Origin: JAUMBM01 sp964441755 | Lineage (GTDB): Bacteria; Bacteroidota; Bacteroidia; Chitinophagales; Saprospiraceae | Direction of reading: 5' to 3' | Length of the DNA stretch: 60,605 nt | NCBI GenBank assembly: GCA_964441755.1 | Contig: CAYTVG010000020.1 | Coordinates: 1 to 60,605, forward strand | Shown: piece by piece, positions 1-8,915 of the stretch | Position numbering within the stretch: the stretch's first letter is position 1 | Layout: the number at the start of each line of letters is the position of its first letter | Notes under the pieces: generated by a model | Databases searched by the model: none | What the model was told of the DNA's origin: nothing | The model's input: the letters and a program-made list of their open reading frames with translations, nothing else | Position numbers and translations under genes: made by a program

Positions 1-62
1 GGACTCGAACCCCCGACCAGCTGATTACAAATCAGCTGCTCTACCAACTGAGCTACACTGGC
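1..62 (-). tRNA. tRNA-Thr (anticodon TGT), 3' end cut off by the window
   Basis: Read on the minus strand this gives a 5' acceptor half GCCAGTG, a D arm with AGCTCAGTTGG, an anticodon arm GCTGA-TTTGTAA-TCAGC with TGT as anticodon, and a T arm with GGTTCGAGTCC. The 5' end falls at position 62. The 3' acceptor half lies beyond position 1, so the gene is partial. A well-formed promoter lies about 150 bases upstream at 212-243, so further tRNAs could follow in the same transcript outside the window. Confidence 0.95.
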
Positions 63-211
63 TTATGAAACTGATTTAATATCCAATTGTCTCTACTGAG
101 GACAACCATGATATTAAAGTCACTGTTGATTTTGTCTGTAACAATATATGCCATTTTCTGGTGGCACAGGTTGTTTTCAACCACTTTCAGATCGTTTTCT
201 AAAAGCGATTG

Positions 212-243
212 CAAAGATAAAACTAAGTTGATTAACTGACAAA
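212..243 (-). promoter_or_regulatory. Bacteroidota-type promoter for the tRNA-Thr transcript
   Basis: On the minus strand TATCTTTG (219-212) matches the -7 consensus TAnnTTTG. TTTG (243-240) matches the -33 element, with a 20-base spacer. The predicted transcript starts near 205 and runs through about 140 bases of leader before the tRNA. Confidence 0.7.
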
Positions 244-317
244 CAAATTCTCTTGTTTTTTATCAATTATTTTTTCAGTTATCTATATCAATACTCGACA
301 TTCTCTTATAAGTCCCG

Positions 318-363
318 ATAAATCAAGTGGAAGTACTGAAAACAGTACTTCCACCTGATTTAT
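318..363 (-). terminator. Stem-loop downstream of hpf
   Basis: A 21-bp stem (318-338 with 343-363, one G-T pair) closes on an AAAA loop. It lies 50 bases past the hpf stop codon, at the end of the xerC-hpf operon, and is likely its terminator. The rest of 63-412 holds only the tRNA promoter. Confidence 0.6.
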
Positions 364-412
364 ATCATGCTATTAAAAAAGTGCATGTGCCGGCATTTGG
401 CGCAGATTAGTC

Positions 413-715
413 TCAAGCGTGGCCACGTTGGCGCTCTTTATAGCGAATTAGCTGTCGTTTGAGACTATCAACTGACTTATCAACGGCGGCTTCAAAAGTT
501 TTATCCGATTCCCTGACAAAAATTTTATCTCCGGGTACATGCAGGCTCACCTCCACAATTTTGTCTTTGACCTGTCCTACATTTTCCAATTTCATGGTGA
601 CCCTGCTTTCGATAATTCTATCAAAAAAAGTGTCAAGCTTGTTCATTTTCTGTTCAATGAAAGTGAGCAGCTTAGTATCTGCTTTAAACTGAACAGCTTC
701 GGTTAGAACTCTCAT
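413..715 (-). CDS. hpf: Ribosome hibernation promoting factor, short HPF/RaiA type
   Basis: This 100-residue protein has the whole fold of the HPF/sigma-54 modulation family: an N-terminal strand (MRVLTEAVQF), the helix around TFIEQKMNKLDTFF, and a basic C-terminal helix (SVDSLKRQLIRYKERQRG). The family binds the 30S decoding region and inactivates ribosomes in stationary phase. The length fits short HPF, with no dimerising C-terminal domain. It follows xerC by 44 bases on the same strand, an arrangement common in Bacteroidota, so the two are probably cotranscribed. Confidence 0.93.
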   Translation of the reverse strand: MRVLTEAVQFKADTKLLTFIEQKMNKLDTFFDRIIESRVTMKLENVGQVKDKIVEVSLHVPGDKIFVRESDKTFEAAVDKSVDSLKRQLIRYKERQRGHA

Positions 716-759
716 ACTTTAACGATTTAAGTGAATCAAATACACGAGAATTACCTCTA

Positions 760-1668
760 TTATTCTTTGTCCTGGGGTTTTGCTTTGGGGTGTGCCTGGC
801 GATAGACGTTTTTGAGGTGCTTTAGGGCGTTGTGTGTATATATTTGTGTCGCTGCCAGGCTGCTATGTCCCAGTAAAGTTTTCACGGCATTGAGTTCGGC
901 CCCATTTTCCACCAGGTGCGTTGCAAAAGAATGCCGAAGGACGTGGGGGCTGTATTGCTCCGCTGTCGGCAGTTGTACAAGATATGCCTTAGTGGTCAGA
1001 TAAACCCATTTATCATAAATGGGCCGGCCTTTGTCCGTGAGTAATAAACAGTCTGACTGGTTATCCGGAAAAATGTCGATTTTAGCCAGAAGATAACACT
1101 GCAACGCCTCTTTGAGTGTTGGGCCAAAAGGAATTAATCGAGTCTTCCCTCCCTTTCCCTCTACGCGCAGTCGCTGCTGTTGCACATCCACGTCCTGCAT
1201 CCTGAGAGCAACCACTTCAGAGCGGCGCAAACCACAGCCATAGAGTATTTCGAGTAGCAGCCGGTCGCGACAAGCTGAGAAGTCATTCGGCACAATAGCC
1301 GGCAGACGGGCAAAAAGTCCGGCAAGCTCTGCACTACTCACTGCTACCGGCAGCTTTCGGGCTGGTTTGGGTGCTTGCAGGCGCTTAGCAGGATTTTGCA
1401 ATACATTCCCCCTGAGAAGTTCATAGGCGAAAAAAGACTGTACCGCAGAGAGCTTCCTTCGGATAGTTCGGGCAGAACGCCCCTCTTTCAACAGTTGCGC
1501 CATCCATGCCCTGATATGCCTGTGCGAAACATGCGCTACGCCCTCTATACCATGAGCTTCCTTTAGGTAGGCACAACACTGCTCCAGATCGCTGCGATAA
1601 GCAGCGCAAGTATGCTGAGAGAAGCGTTTTTCGTAAGCCAGATATTGTAAAAAAGGCAGTATTTCCAT
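760..1668 (-). CDS. xerC: Tyrosine recombinase XerC/XerD
   Basis: A 302-residue site-specific recombinase. The N-terminal SAM-like core-binding domain covers about 1-95. The catalytic domain follows with the expected residues: R148 in GLRRSE, K172 in GKGGKTR, H242 and R245 in PHVLRHSFAT, H268 in LLGHSS, and the nucleophile Y277 in QIYTH. Length and full catalytic set fit the housekeeping Xer enzyme that resolves chromosome dimers at dif, rather than a phage integrase; no att-like repeats or cargo lie nearby. It is the first gene of the xerC-hpf pair. I cannot decide between XerC and XerD from the sequence alone. Confidence 0.9.
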   Translation of the reverse strand: MEILPFLQYLAYEKRFSQHTCAAYRSDLEQCCAYLKEAHGIEGVAHVSHRHIRAWMAQLLKEGRSARTIRRKLSAVQSFFAYELLRGNVLQNPAKRLQAPKPARKLPVAVSSAELAGLFARLPAIVPNDFSACRDRLLLEILYGCGLRRSEVVALRMQDVDVQQQRLRVEGKGGKTRLIPFGPTLKEALQCYLLAKIDIFPDNQSDCLLLTDKGRPIYDKWVYLTTKAYLVQLPTAEQYSPHVLRHSFATHLVENGAELNAVKTLLGHSSLAATQIYTHNALKHLKNVYRQAHPKAKPQDKE

Positions 1669-1972
1669 GTAATTACAGACAGCAGATACCCCAATTTATA
1701 ATTGTCCAGGGGCAACCCTTTGACCAATTCGTTACTCCAATATAAGCGCATTATTTGATATTGTCAAGGCAGCTATATGACCATTTGTGCAAGTCATTCC
1801 TCTCATTCATACGGACTAAGTCCTTAAACAAATCGCCTTCAATCAACTAGCCACAAAAAGATAGCTAACTGTTGTGTAAAAAAAATAAGTCAACACAACA
1901 CTCCTTATGAAAATATGCGTACAACGCGAGCTCCGGCACGCTTAGCACGAATGATAATAGCGATATTGACCT
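1669..1972. other. Intergenic region between divergent xerC and the TonB-like gene
   Basis: This AT-rich spacer of about 300 bases separates divergent genes. I find no credible ORF, RNA or clear minus-strand TAnnTTTG box for xerC. The plus-strand promoter of the next gene begins at 1973. Confidence 0.5.
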
Positions 1973-1980
1973 TATCTTTG
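1973..1980 (+). promoter_or_regulatory. -7 promoter box (TATCTTTG) of the TonB-like gene
   Basis: TATCTTTG matches TAnnTTTG and lies 36 bases before the ATG at 2017. No good -33 TTTG is seen at the usual distance. Confidence 0.55.
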
Positions 1981-2016
1981 TACCAATAAAAAGGCCCAAG
2001 GGGGGGTATACACACT

Positions 2017-2505
2017 ATGAAGCGGGAAAGAAAAGACAAGGACTTTATACATAAGCCCTCCTTTCCGGGAGGGGCTCAGGGTATGAAAATATTCGTCAGG
2101 GAACATCTCAAATACCCCGAGGCGGCTCGTGCGGCAGGCATTGGCGGTGTGGTCACAATACGTATTAGCATAGACCAGAGCGGTGCTGTCACAGATACTA
2201 AAATAATTGCCGGGCTAGGTTACGGCTGTGATGAAGAAGCCGCACGCGTAGCCAGGCTCATGCGTTTTGACGTGCCTCCCAATCGCGGGCTTCGACTGAT
2301 CTTTCACCAGACCATCAATATTCATTTTATGCTACAGCCTGCTCCTGCCGGGCCTGTGACCAATACCGATGAACCCTCTCCCGAACAGCCCGCTGTGATA
2401 TACACGGTTACAGGCAGCAGTGCGCCCGAAATAAAAAAAGGAACTACAACTACCAAGGATATTATAAGACCAGGCGCGTATAACTACACAATCCCTCTGG
2501 GATAA
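2017..2505 (+). CDS. TonB C-terminal-domain protein without a membrane anchor
   Basis: Residues about 10-110 match the TonB C-terminal domain: FPGGAQGMKIFVREHLKYPEA at the start, then VVTIRISIDQSGAVTD and the helix region DEEAARVARLMRF. This domain normally contacts the TonB box of outer-membrane transporters. Here the protein starts almost directly with the domain. There is no N-terminal membrane helix or proline-rich linker, and an in-frame TAA at 1987-1989 rules out a longer start. The C-terminal 50 residues are Thr/Pro-rich and unrecognised. No ExbB or ExbD is adjacent. It may be a stand-alone domain with another role, or a decayed TonB homologue. Confidence 0.75.
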   Translation: MKRERKDKDFIHKPSFPGGAQGMKIFVREHLKYPEAARAAGIGGVVTIRISIDQSGAVTDTKIIAGLGYGCDEEAARVARLMRFDVPPNRGLRLIFHQTINIHFMLQPAPAGPVTNTDEPSPEQPAVIYTVTGSSAPEIKKGTTTTKDIIRPGAYNYTIPLG

Positions 2506-2636
2506 GTGGCCTACACTCGAATCATCAGTCTGTACAATGTAAGCTGACAAGGGGCAGTAAAGGGTGATGCAATACACTCCCAAAACAATTGTCCACACCT
2601 CCCGGTCATAGAACCGAAGGATATTTTACCAAAAGA

Positions 2637-2669
2637 AGAATGGGCAACCGGAAGCCGGCTGCCCATTCT
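2637..2669. terminator. Shared stem-loop between convergent genes
   Basis: A 15-bp stem (2637-2651 with 2655-2669, one G-T pair) closes on AAG. It lies between the convergent TonB-like gene and the SusCD-operon lipoprotein, 32 bases from the lipoprotein stop. TTTT follows on the minus strand a few bases later. Confidence 0.6.
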
Positions 2670-2701
2670 GGTATTTACATCCCGAATAATTTGATAAACG
2701 A

Positions 2702-3649
2702 TTAGAGACGCAGCGGTGGCCAGTTGGTGCCATCTGTACGCGTAAGTGTAACGGTACCCGCTTCCGGCGGATAGCTCGTTCTGACCTTCAGTGTGAGGAC
2801 AGCGCCATTTACCGTAACCTCATCGAGGAAGAACTGGTCTCCCCAGGGAGAACTACCGGCAGAGTTGAAGCCAACCTGCCCACATGCATCCGTGAAGCGA
2901 AGACCACTACCACCAGCCGGGGGAGCCGTAGAGGCACCATAGCAAGCACGATAGAACCCGAAAGAGAAATCTTCTACAAAAGTACCATCAAGATCGACCT
3001 CTACAGTATAGGTACCAGCCGTAGCACCTGCGACAAACTTGGCCTTACCCGTGTAAGTATCTCCACACCAACCTACAGTCGACACATCATAAGTACCGGC
3101 TAGATTACTTGGACAAATAACAGGCACCCGATAGAAGAAGGGTGAGCGATAGTAAGCACCACCTGCGATGTCACCACTCAGGTTGTTGTTGGAGAAAGTG
3201 AATCCGTCTGTAGTTGTAAGTACAATTCGGAATTCGAAGAAATCTCCACCCGTGATATCTGCAGTCGTAAAGCCCATAGCTGTCAGTGCTTCAGCAGCTG
3301 TAACCTCAAGTGTAGCCGCTGGATATTTACTGTTTGCCTGCGGCTTGAACTCAGTAGCGCCAAAGGTTTTGACAGATTTCTCAGGAGAGAGGGACTGCCC
3401 TCTTCTGCGCCTTACCAAGATCTCCACATCTTTTACCTTTTTACCGTCCAGTTCATCAACTGCCTCTACGGTCAGCGAGAATTTGGCTGTAGAAAGTTCA
3501 AAGAAGTTGAAGTTGGGCGTCACACTCAACGTACGGAGGTAGGTACCTGTAACAAAATTATTGTAAGGAATTGCCGGATCCACGAAGTCCGTACAAGCGG
3601 AAACAGCGAGGATCATCAGAAATCCGAATAGAATTTTTATTTTTCTCAT
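2702..3649 (-). CDS. Lipoprotein of the SusC/SusD operon
   Basis: A 315-residue protein with a lipoprotein signal peptide (MRKIKILFGFLMILAVSAC; cysteine 19 in a lipobox). The remainder looks beta-rich, with paired cysteines in the C-terminal half (for example VICPSNLAGTYDVSTVGWC). I do not recognise a named domain. It starts 18 bases after the susD stop and is the last gene of the operon. It is probably a surface-exposed accessory binding protein for the same substrate; the substrate is unknown because no hydrolase lies in the operon. Confidence 0.75.
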   Translation of the reverse strand: MRKIKILFGFLMILAVSACTDFVDPAIPYNNFVTGTYLRTLSVTPNFNFFELSTAKFSLTVEAVDELDGKKVKDVEILVRRRRGQSLSPEKSVKTFGATEFKPQANSKYPAATLEVTAAEALTAMGFTTADITGGDFFEFRIVLTTTDGFTFSNNNLSGDIAGGAYYRSPFFYRVPVICPSNLAGTYDVSTVGWCGDTYTGKAKFVAGATAGTYTVEVDLDGTFVEDFSFGFYRACYGASTAPPAGGSGLRFTDACGQVGFNSAGSSPWGDQFFLDEVTVNGAVLTLKVRTSYPPEAGTVTLTRTDGTNWPPLRL

Positions 3650-3667
3650 TTTGAATCCGATTTAAGA

Positions 3668-5317
3668 CTAGTTAATGAACCCGTCAGGATTGTTATCCCA
3701 GAACACCTTAACATCGTGGCTAGCCTTCTGAACAGCCTGGTTGTTGAGGTTAACGTGGTCATTAGGATAGAAGAATGAACGCGGGAACTTACCAAACTGC
3801 GGAATCTGGCCGGGCTGCATATTATCGGGCTGGCCAGTTCTGCGGTAAAGATTGTAGGCCTCGTTGCCGCTACCATACAATGAAATCCAATACTCGCGAG
3901 CGATGACACGAAGCCTGTCTTTGGTATCTGAGGCTGCATCATACTGGCTGCTTACAACCCCCAGATACTGATCGCGCTTGGTATTGTAAGTTGCATCATC
4001 CTCAAACGCTCTGATTTTGCCAGCTTCTGAAGTCGTAAGTGACCAGGAACGTACAAAATTGATGTGCTTGGTAATTCCCGCTGTCATGGCTGTTTTAGCA
4101 GCCGCAGGATCATTGTTGAGTTCAAGCGCAGCTTCAGCCAGCATGAAGTCGACATAAGCAGCGAGCATGATAGGTTCGATACCTGCACCATTATTGCCTC
4201 TGTTAGCTGCAGCCATAGAAGCGGGCGTATTATTGTCGAAGGAATGACCTACAGGATAGATACCGTAGAGCGTACGCTTGAGGTTATCAGGTGGAATCCC
4301 CTGAGGATCGAGGTGGTCACGACCCCAGTAACCACGCGTACCCGGCATACACCAAGGCATATCGAGCGGATAGTGTGCGGGCAGGAATTCGTTTATACAA
4401 CGAGCTTCAGCCTCGCTGGTAGGATTGGTGCCTACCTGGCGATAGAAATAGTACTTAGCGCGCGGATCGTCAAAGCCTTTAGCCTCTGTCAGATGCCACA
4501 AGAAAAATACTGACTGATAGTCGCCCCCGCCTTGCGGATACTGGTTGAAAAACTGTGGATGCTGGCTGAACGGGTCAGCATTGCTCACACCATAACGCCA
4601 GTAGAAGTCATCTCCGGCCTTGAGCAAGTTATTTTCAGCTATCAATGCATTGATAGCAGAAGTAGCTCCCGGCTTGTCAATCAGTCTTCTATTGAGGTGG
4701 TAGCGGAACTGCAGTGTATTCACCAAACGGACCCACTTAGTATAGTCGCGATTGTAGTAAAAATCGTTGGGCGTACCGATAGAGGTAGCGTCAGCGAAAT
4801 TAACCTTAGCGTCAACCAGCAAATCGGAAGCAGCCTTATAAACATCAGCAGCAGGATCCACCGATGGGTTAAAGTTAGCAGGATCCAGCGCCTTAGAATA
4901 AGGAATATCGCCAAATGTATCTACCATAACCATCAGAACGTAGGCCTCCAGCGTCTGTGCTATCGCGAGGTGACGCTTGAAGCCACCCGCAGAAGCCAAT
5001 TGCTTCAGCGCTTTAATATCACTCAGAAGGCTGGAATAAGCCACGTTCCAAGTGCCGTTCATTTGTACCGGCTGGTAAGAAATTTCATAGGTATCTGAAG
5101 CCTGGTGGTGGATGCGCGTCACACGACACCCCCGACGGCTGGTACCATTGAAGAAATCAGCGAAGTCCGCCTGAATACGATTCAACAAGAAATCGACATT
5201 CGTGCTTTCCAGCGTAACGTCATTGGGGCTATCCAGCAACTCATCGAACTGATCAGCACAAGAGTTGAGTGAAAACATTCCCAAGACCAGCAAACTATAA
5301 ATGAGATATTTCTTCAT
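3668..5317 (-). CDS. SusD/RagB-family outer-membrane substrate-binding lipoprotein
   Basis: A 549-residue protein with signal peptide and lipobox (LGMFSLNSC). Helix-rich TPR-like segments typical of SusD run through it, for example NVAYSSLLSDIKALKQLA near the N-terminus and the YWISLYGSGNEAYNLYRRTGQPDN region near the C-terminus. These resemble the SusD-like_2 subgroup. SusD proteins cap the SusC barrel and capture the nutrient. It lies 18 bases downstream of susC in one operon. Confidence 0.92.
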   Translation of the reverse strand: MKKYLIYSLLVLGMFSLNSCADQFDELLDSPNDVTLESTNVDFLLNRIQADFADFFNGTSRRGCRVTRIHHQASDTYEISYQPVQMNGTWNVAYSSLLSDIKALKQLASAGGFKRHLAIAQTLEAYVLMVMVDTFGDIPYSKALDPANFNPSVDPAADVYKAASDLLVDAKVNFADATSIGTPNDFYYNRDYTKWVRLVNTLQFRYHLNRRLIDKPGATSAINALIAENNLLKAGDDFYWRYGVSNADPFSQHPQFFNQYPQGGGDYQSVFFLWHLTEAKGFDDPRAKYYFYRQVGTNPTSEAEARCINEFLPAHYPLDMPWCMPGTRGYWGRDHLDPQGIPPDNLKRTLYGIYPVGHSFDNNTPASMAAANRGNNGAGIEPIMLAAYVDFMLAEAALELNNDPAAAKTAMTAGITKHINFVRSWSLTTSEAGKIRAFEDDATYNTKRDQYLGVVSSQYDAASDTKDRLRVIAREYWISLYGSGNEAYNLYRRTGQPDNMQPGQIPQFGKFPRSFFYPNDHVNLNNQAVQKASHDVKVFWDNNPDGFIN

Positions 5318-5335
5318 CTTTAGTCGGTTGAATGT

Positions 5336-8300
5336 TTAGAAAGTTAAGTTAAGGGTGGCACCGAAGCGTCTTGCACTAGGACCCGTCAGGTAGTCAAAGC
5401 CAAGGCTGTTGCCAACACCAGTACTCAATACGTCCGTGTCAAAGTTAACATACTTAGGCATGTTGAGTGCACGGAACCACAGGTTTGAACCCGTGACAGA
5501 GAATCTTACAGCACCCAGTGGCGTGCCATCCAATATTTTCTTTGGCAGGCTGTAACCCAGAGAGGCTTCGCGGATACGGAAGGTACTACCGTCGAAAGTA
5601 ATTGCTTCGTCGGTAAAGAAGTAGTTATCGAAGAAGTAGTTAGAGGCCGTAACCTGTACCGTATTAGGTGTGCCATCGGCCTGAACACCCGGAAGGACGA
5701 GAGACAATGCGCGATCAAGCTGATCGGTATCTCTTGAAAGACCACGCGCCAATACACCTTTAACCGTATTGCTCACGATAACACCTCCATGGCGATATTC
5801 GAGCATAAAGGACAGATTGAAGCCCTTGAAGCTAATATTGTTGATCATGGAAGAGGTGAAATCCGGGTTTGGATCACCCAGCTCCTGAATATCGGTAGCC
5901 TCGAGGTAACGGCCGTTGGAAGTAACAACCTTATTGCCATTGGCGTCACGCTGAATACCAATACCATAGATAACACCATAAGGCTTATCTTTGATAGCGA
6001 AGTTACCGAGGTTGGTGAAACCACTGATCAGTACGCGGTCGAGACCAGCACCCAACTCAGTAATTACAGACTCGTAGAATCCATAGTTGAGCGTAGTTTC
6101 CCACACGAAACCTGAACGAGTGCGGATAGGCGTAACGGTTGCTGCGATTTCAGCACCGTTCGTTCTCATACCACCCAGGTTGATAGATGTGCTGGTATAA
6201 CCCGTAGCAGGATCGATTGGCGCCTCCGTGATGAGATCTTCCGTATTCTTGCTATAGATAGAGACATCGAGCTTCAGCCGGTTGTTGAACAAGTAAGCTT
6301 CCGTACCGAATTCAAGTTCTTTCTGCAACTCAGGACGCAGGTTAGGGTTGCCAAGGAAGTTAGCAATAGCCTGCGTAGCAAACAGTGTACCTGCTCCGTT
6401 GGCGAAACCACGTGCGTTCTGTGCAAGTACGCTACGCGTGCTGTAAGGAGAAGGGAAACCGGCAGAAGTACCATAGCCCAGGCGGAACTTGAGGTAGCGG
6501 AGTGTGCTTGACTCAAGACCGGAGAATGCGGCTGTAGGGATGAAGGAGATACTGGCACCCGGATAGAGGATGCGGCGGTTGTCTGCTTCAACTGTAGACG
6601 TCCAGTCATTACGTGCAAGCAGGTTAACGAACAAGAAGTCGCTGTAGTCGAGTGTTACGCTACCGTAAACACCAGCTCTTCTCTCTTCTCTCAGGAAGTT
6701 GATGCGAGAAGCCGTGAATGGATCACGAGAAGAAGTGGCCGTGAAGTTAGCGTGGTTGAACAGATCAAACGTCAACTGACCTGTAGAAGCCAGACCATAC
6801 TGGTTGTAACGGTCATAACGGCTGTTGGCACCTACCAGCGCCGTCAAGTTGAGCTTATCGGACAGGCTGGTATTGTAGTTGATGTTCAGATCGTGGTTCC
6901 AGATGGTATTCTGGATAGCTGTACTCTTGAATACGCCACCGATAACAATAGCGGAGCCCGTACCCCCTTTATTCAGTTTCACCTCCTGGTTCTCTGTATA
7001 GGTGTCAAGACCTACACGGTAGAGCACATTCAGCTTATCGCTGATTGCATAGTTGAGCGATGTAGAGTTGAAGAAACGAGTAACTGAGCTGGTGTTGGAG
7101 TTATACTTCGCCAACCAGATTGGGTTAGTGATGTCGTTACCACCGCGATAGTAGACAGAACTTCTGTCGATAGGGTTCTCAAATGGCAGGTTAGCCAAGT
7201 CCACGTTTCTGGGCGTGTAGAGAACGTTCGCGAAAACAGAAGGGATACCACCAGACGCGTTACTACCGAAACCGGCGTTCAGCGGAGGCGTAACTACGTC
7301 CGTGTTGGTGAAAGCGAAAGAAGACTTGATCGTAAACTTATCAGAAAGCTCCGTATTCAGACCGAGACCAAAATTAAGTTTCGTCAGGGTATTGCCTGGT
7401 GTAAAGCCTTCTTCATCCTGATAGCCGAAGCTTACGTTGTAGCCAGACTTACCCTGTGTACCAGAAATCTGGAGGGAAGAATTGTAGACCTGACCCGTAC
7501 GGAAGAATGAAGTACCGATTGTCTCATAAGCTCTGTTTGGATAACGAACGATATTCGCTCTGGTATCGGCTGTTGCTGGTCCCCAAGGAAGCGCAGGATT
7601 CACAGCGAACTGCGGGAATGCGTTGCGGATGCTGGCAACTGAAGACAGACCTATGGGGTGAGGCACCTCAGTTATATCCTCGAAATTTGCACCCCAGTTA
7701 CTGAAGAACCAAGACTCAGGCGTCAACTGCTGGAAGCCCCCGCCATAGTTGTTTTGGTAGACTGGCAGTGAAGCAATTCTGTTTTGGAAGTAAGACTGCG
7801 TAAAGCTGATTTCTGGCTTCTGCGAAACAGAACCTGACTTAGTCGTAATCAGGATTACACCGTTACGCCCCTGATCACCATAGAGAACCGTTGCTGACAG
7901 ACCCTTCAGAACGCTTACGGAAGCGATGTTGTTGGGGTCGAGGTCAAGCATACGGCTTGAGGCCGTCTGGCCACCCGTGGTGAAGTCGTTCAACTGGTTG
8001 GTTGAAGAGTTGAAAGGAACACCATCAACGACAAAAAGCGGCTGGTTACTACCCGTGATGGATGAGTAACCGCGAATCGTCATATTGGTACCCGTACCGG
8101 AGACACCACTCGTAGCGGTAATGTTTACGCCCGGAATTTTACCCTGAAGGATACGGCTTACGTCGCCTTCAGGTCGGTTGGCGATGAGCTCTTCCGTCAC
8201 AGTCGTCACACCATAACCGAGTGCGCGACGCTCCTTCTTGATACCCAATCCAACTACCACTACCTCGTCCAGTGCGACACCCTCGCTCAGCGTGATATTC

Positions 8301-8566
8301 ATCACATCGTCTGAACCGAGTTCGACCTCTTTAGTGGTAAAGCCCGTATAGCTGACTACAAGTGTAGTAGCTGTATTGGGCACGGAGAGCTGGTAGCTCC
8401 CGTCAACGTCCGTAATGGTCCCTATGGTGGACCCTTTTACGAGAATACTGGCGCCGATGAGTGGTTCGCCAGCCTCATCCGACACCGTACCGCTAACGCT
8501 GCGTTGTGCCATGACAAGGGTCGCGACACCCAGCATTAGCATCAGTACTAATGAGAGTTTTTTCAT
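5336..8566 (-). CDS. SusC/RagA-family TonB-linked outer-membrane transporter
   Basis: I start at the ATG at 8566 because it begins a clean signal peptide (MKKLSLVLMLMLGVATLVMA); the longer reading frame adds 21 unlikely residues. The protein has 1076 residues. A carboxypeptidase-regulatory-like domain (GTVSDEAGEPLIGASILVKG) covers about 23-100. The SusC junction ALDEVVVVGLGIKKERRALGY is followed by the plug (PGVNITATSGVSGTGTNMTIRGYSS) and a 22-strand barrel ending in phenylalanine. It imports a ligand delivered by SusD, energised by TonB. It leads the susC-susD-lipoprotein operon. Confidence 0.95.
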   Translation of the reverse strand: MKKLSLVLMLMLGVATLVMAQRSVSGTVSDEAGEPLIGASILVKGSTIGTITDVDGSYQLSVPNTATTLVVSYTGFTTKEVELGSDDVMNITLSEGVALDEVVVVGLGIKKERRALGYGVTTVTEELIANRPEGDVSRILQGKIPGVNITATSGVSGTGTNMTIRGYSSITGSNQPLFVVDGVPFNSSTNQLNDFTTGGQTASSRMLDLDPNNIASVSVLKGLSATVLYGDQGRNGVILITTKSGSVSQKPEISFTQSYFQNRIASLPVYQNNYGGGFQQLTPESWFFSNWGANFEDITEVPHPIGLSSVASIRNAFPQFAVNPALPWGPATADTRANIVRYPNRAYETIGTSFFRTGQVYNSSLQISGTQGKSGYNVSFGYQDEEGFTPGNTLTKLNFGLGLNTELSDKFTIKSSFAFTNTDVVTPPLNAGFGSNASGGIPSVFANVLYTPRNVDLANLPFENPIDRSSVYYRGGNDITNPIWLAKYNSNTSSVTRFFNSTSLNYAISDKLNVLYRVGLDTYTENQEVKLNKGGTGSAIVIGGVFKSTAIQNTIWNHDLNINYNTSLSDKLNLTALVGANSRYDRYNQYGLASTGQLTFDLFNHANFTATSSRDPFTASRINFLREERRAGVYGSVTLDYSDFLFVNLLARNDWTSTVEADNRRILYPGASISFIPTAAFSGLESSTLRYLKFRLGYGTSAGFPSPYSTRSVLAQNARGFANGAGTLFATQAIANFLGNPNLRPELQKELEFGTEAYLFNNRLKLDVSIYSKNTEDLITEAPIDPATGYTSTSINLGGMRTNGAEIAATVTPIRTRSGFVWETTLNYGFYESVITELGAGLDRVLISGFTNLGNFAIKDKPYGVIYGIGIQRDANGNKVVTSNGRYLEATDIQELGDPNPDFTSSMINNISFKGFNLSFMLEYRHGGVIVSNTVKGVLARGLSRDTDQLDRALSLVLPGVQADGTPNTVQVTASNYFFDNYFFTDEAITFDGSTFRIREASLGYSLPKKILDGTPLGAVRFSVTGSNLWFRALNMPKYVNFDTDVLSTGVGNSLGFDYLTGPSARRFGATLNLTF

Positions 8567-8848
8567 ACGAATCCTGTTTTGATAATGATACTTAACACTG
8601 AAATACACCCAGGCACTCGTCCCGGGCATTTTCTTAACTTTGGTTCGCTATGGGGCAAAAAAGAGGGCTTGAAATGTATGCTGTATTGCAAAAGTCTGTT
8701 TTCAGCTTTCAGACGCAAATATTGGGGAAAATTTTTAATTCTCCTAACAAAGATTAAACGACGGTTAATTGGTTATTGCTGCTTAGTGCGGAATAATTCC
8801 TTTACTAAAAAAGCAATAAAGGTCTAAAAAACTGATTTACAATTATAT
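8567..8848. other. Upstream region of the susC operon
   Basis: AT-rich spacer between the susC start and the pdxJ terminator. No ORF or RNA is supported. On the minus strand AATATTTG near 8733-8740 is one base off the -7 consensus and could be the susC promoter, which is uncertain. Confidence 0.4.
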
Positions 8849-8882
8849 AAAAAAAGGACAACTGATAAAAATCAGTTATCCT
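8849..8882 (-). terminator. Intrinsic terminator of pdxJ
   Basis: A 12-bp stem (8855-8866 with 8871-8882) closes on a four-base loop. On the minus strand it is followed by a run of seven U from 8855 to 8849. It lies about 33 bases past the pdxJ stop. This is a canonical terminator and contrasts with the reversed-polarity palindromes elsewhere in the window. Confidence 0.8.
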
Positions 8883-8915
8883 CACTTTGTAAAATCAATG
8901 TTAATTCAACTAAAA

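Noticed and set aside
760..1668. Tyrosine recombinase as a sign of an integrated element
   Set aside because: Length, full catalytic set and linkage to hpf fit housekeeping Xer; no attachment repeats or mobile cargo are visible beside the nearby tRNA.
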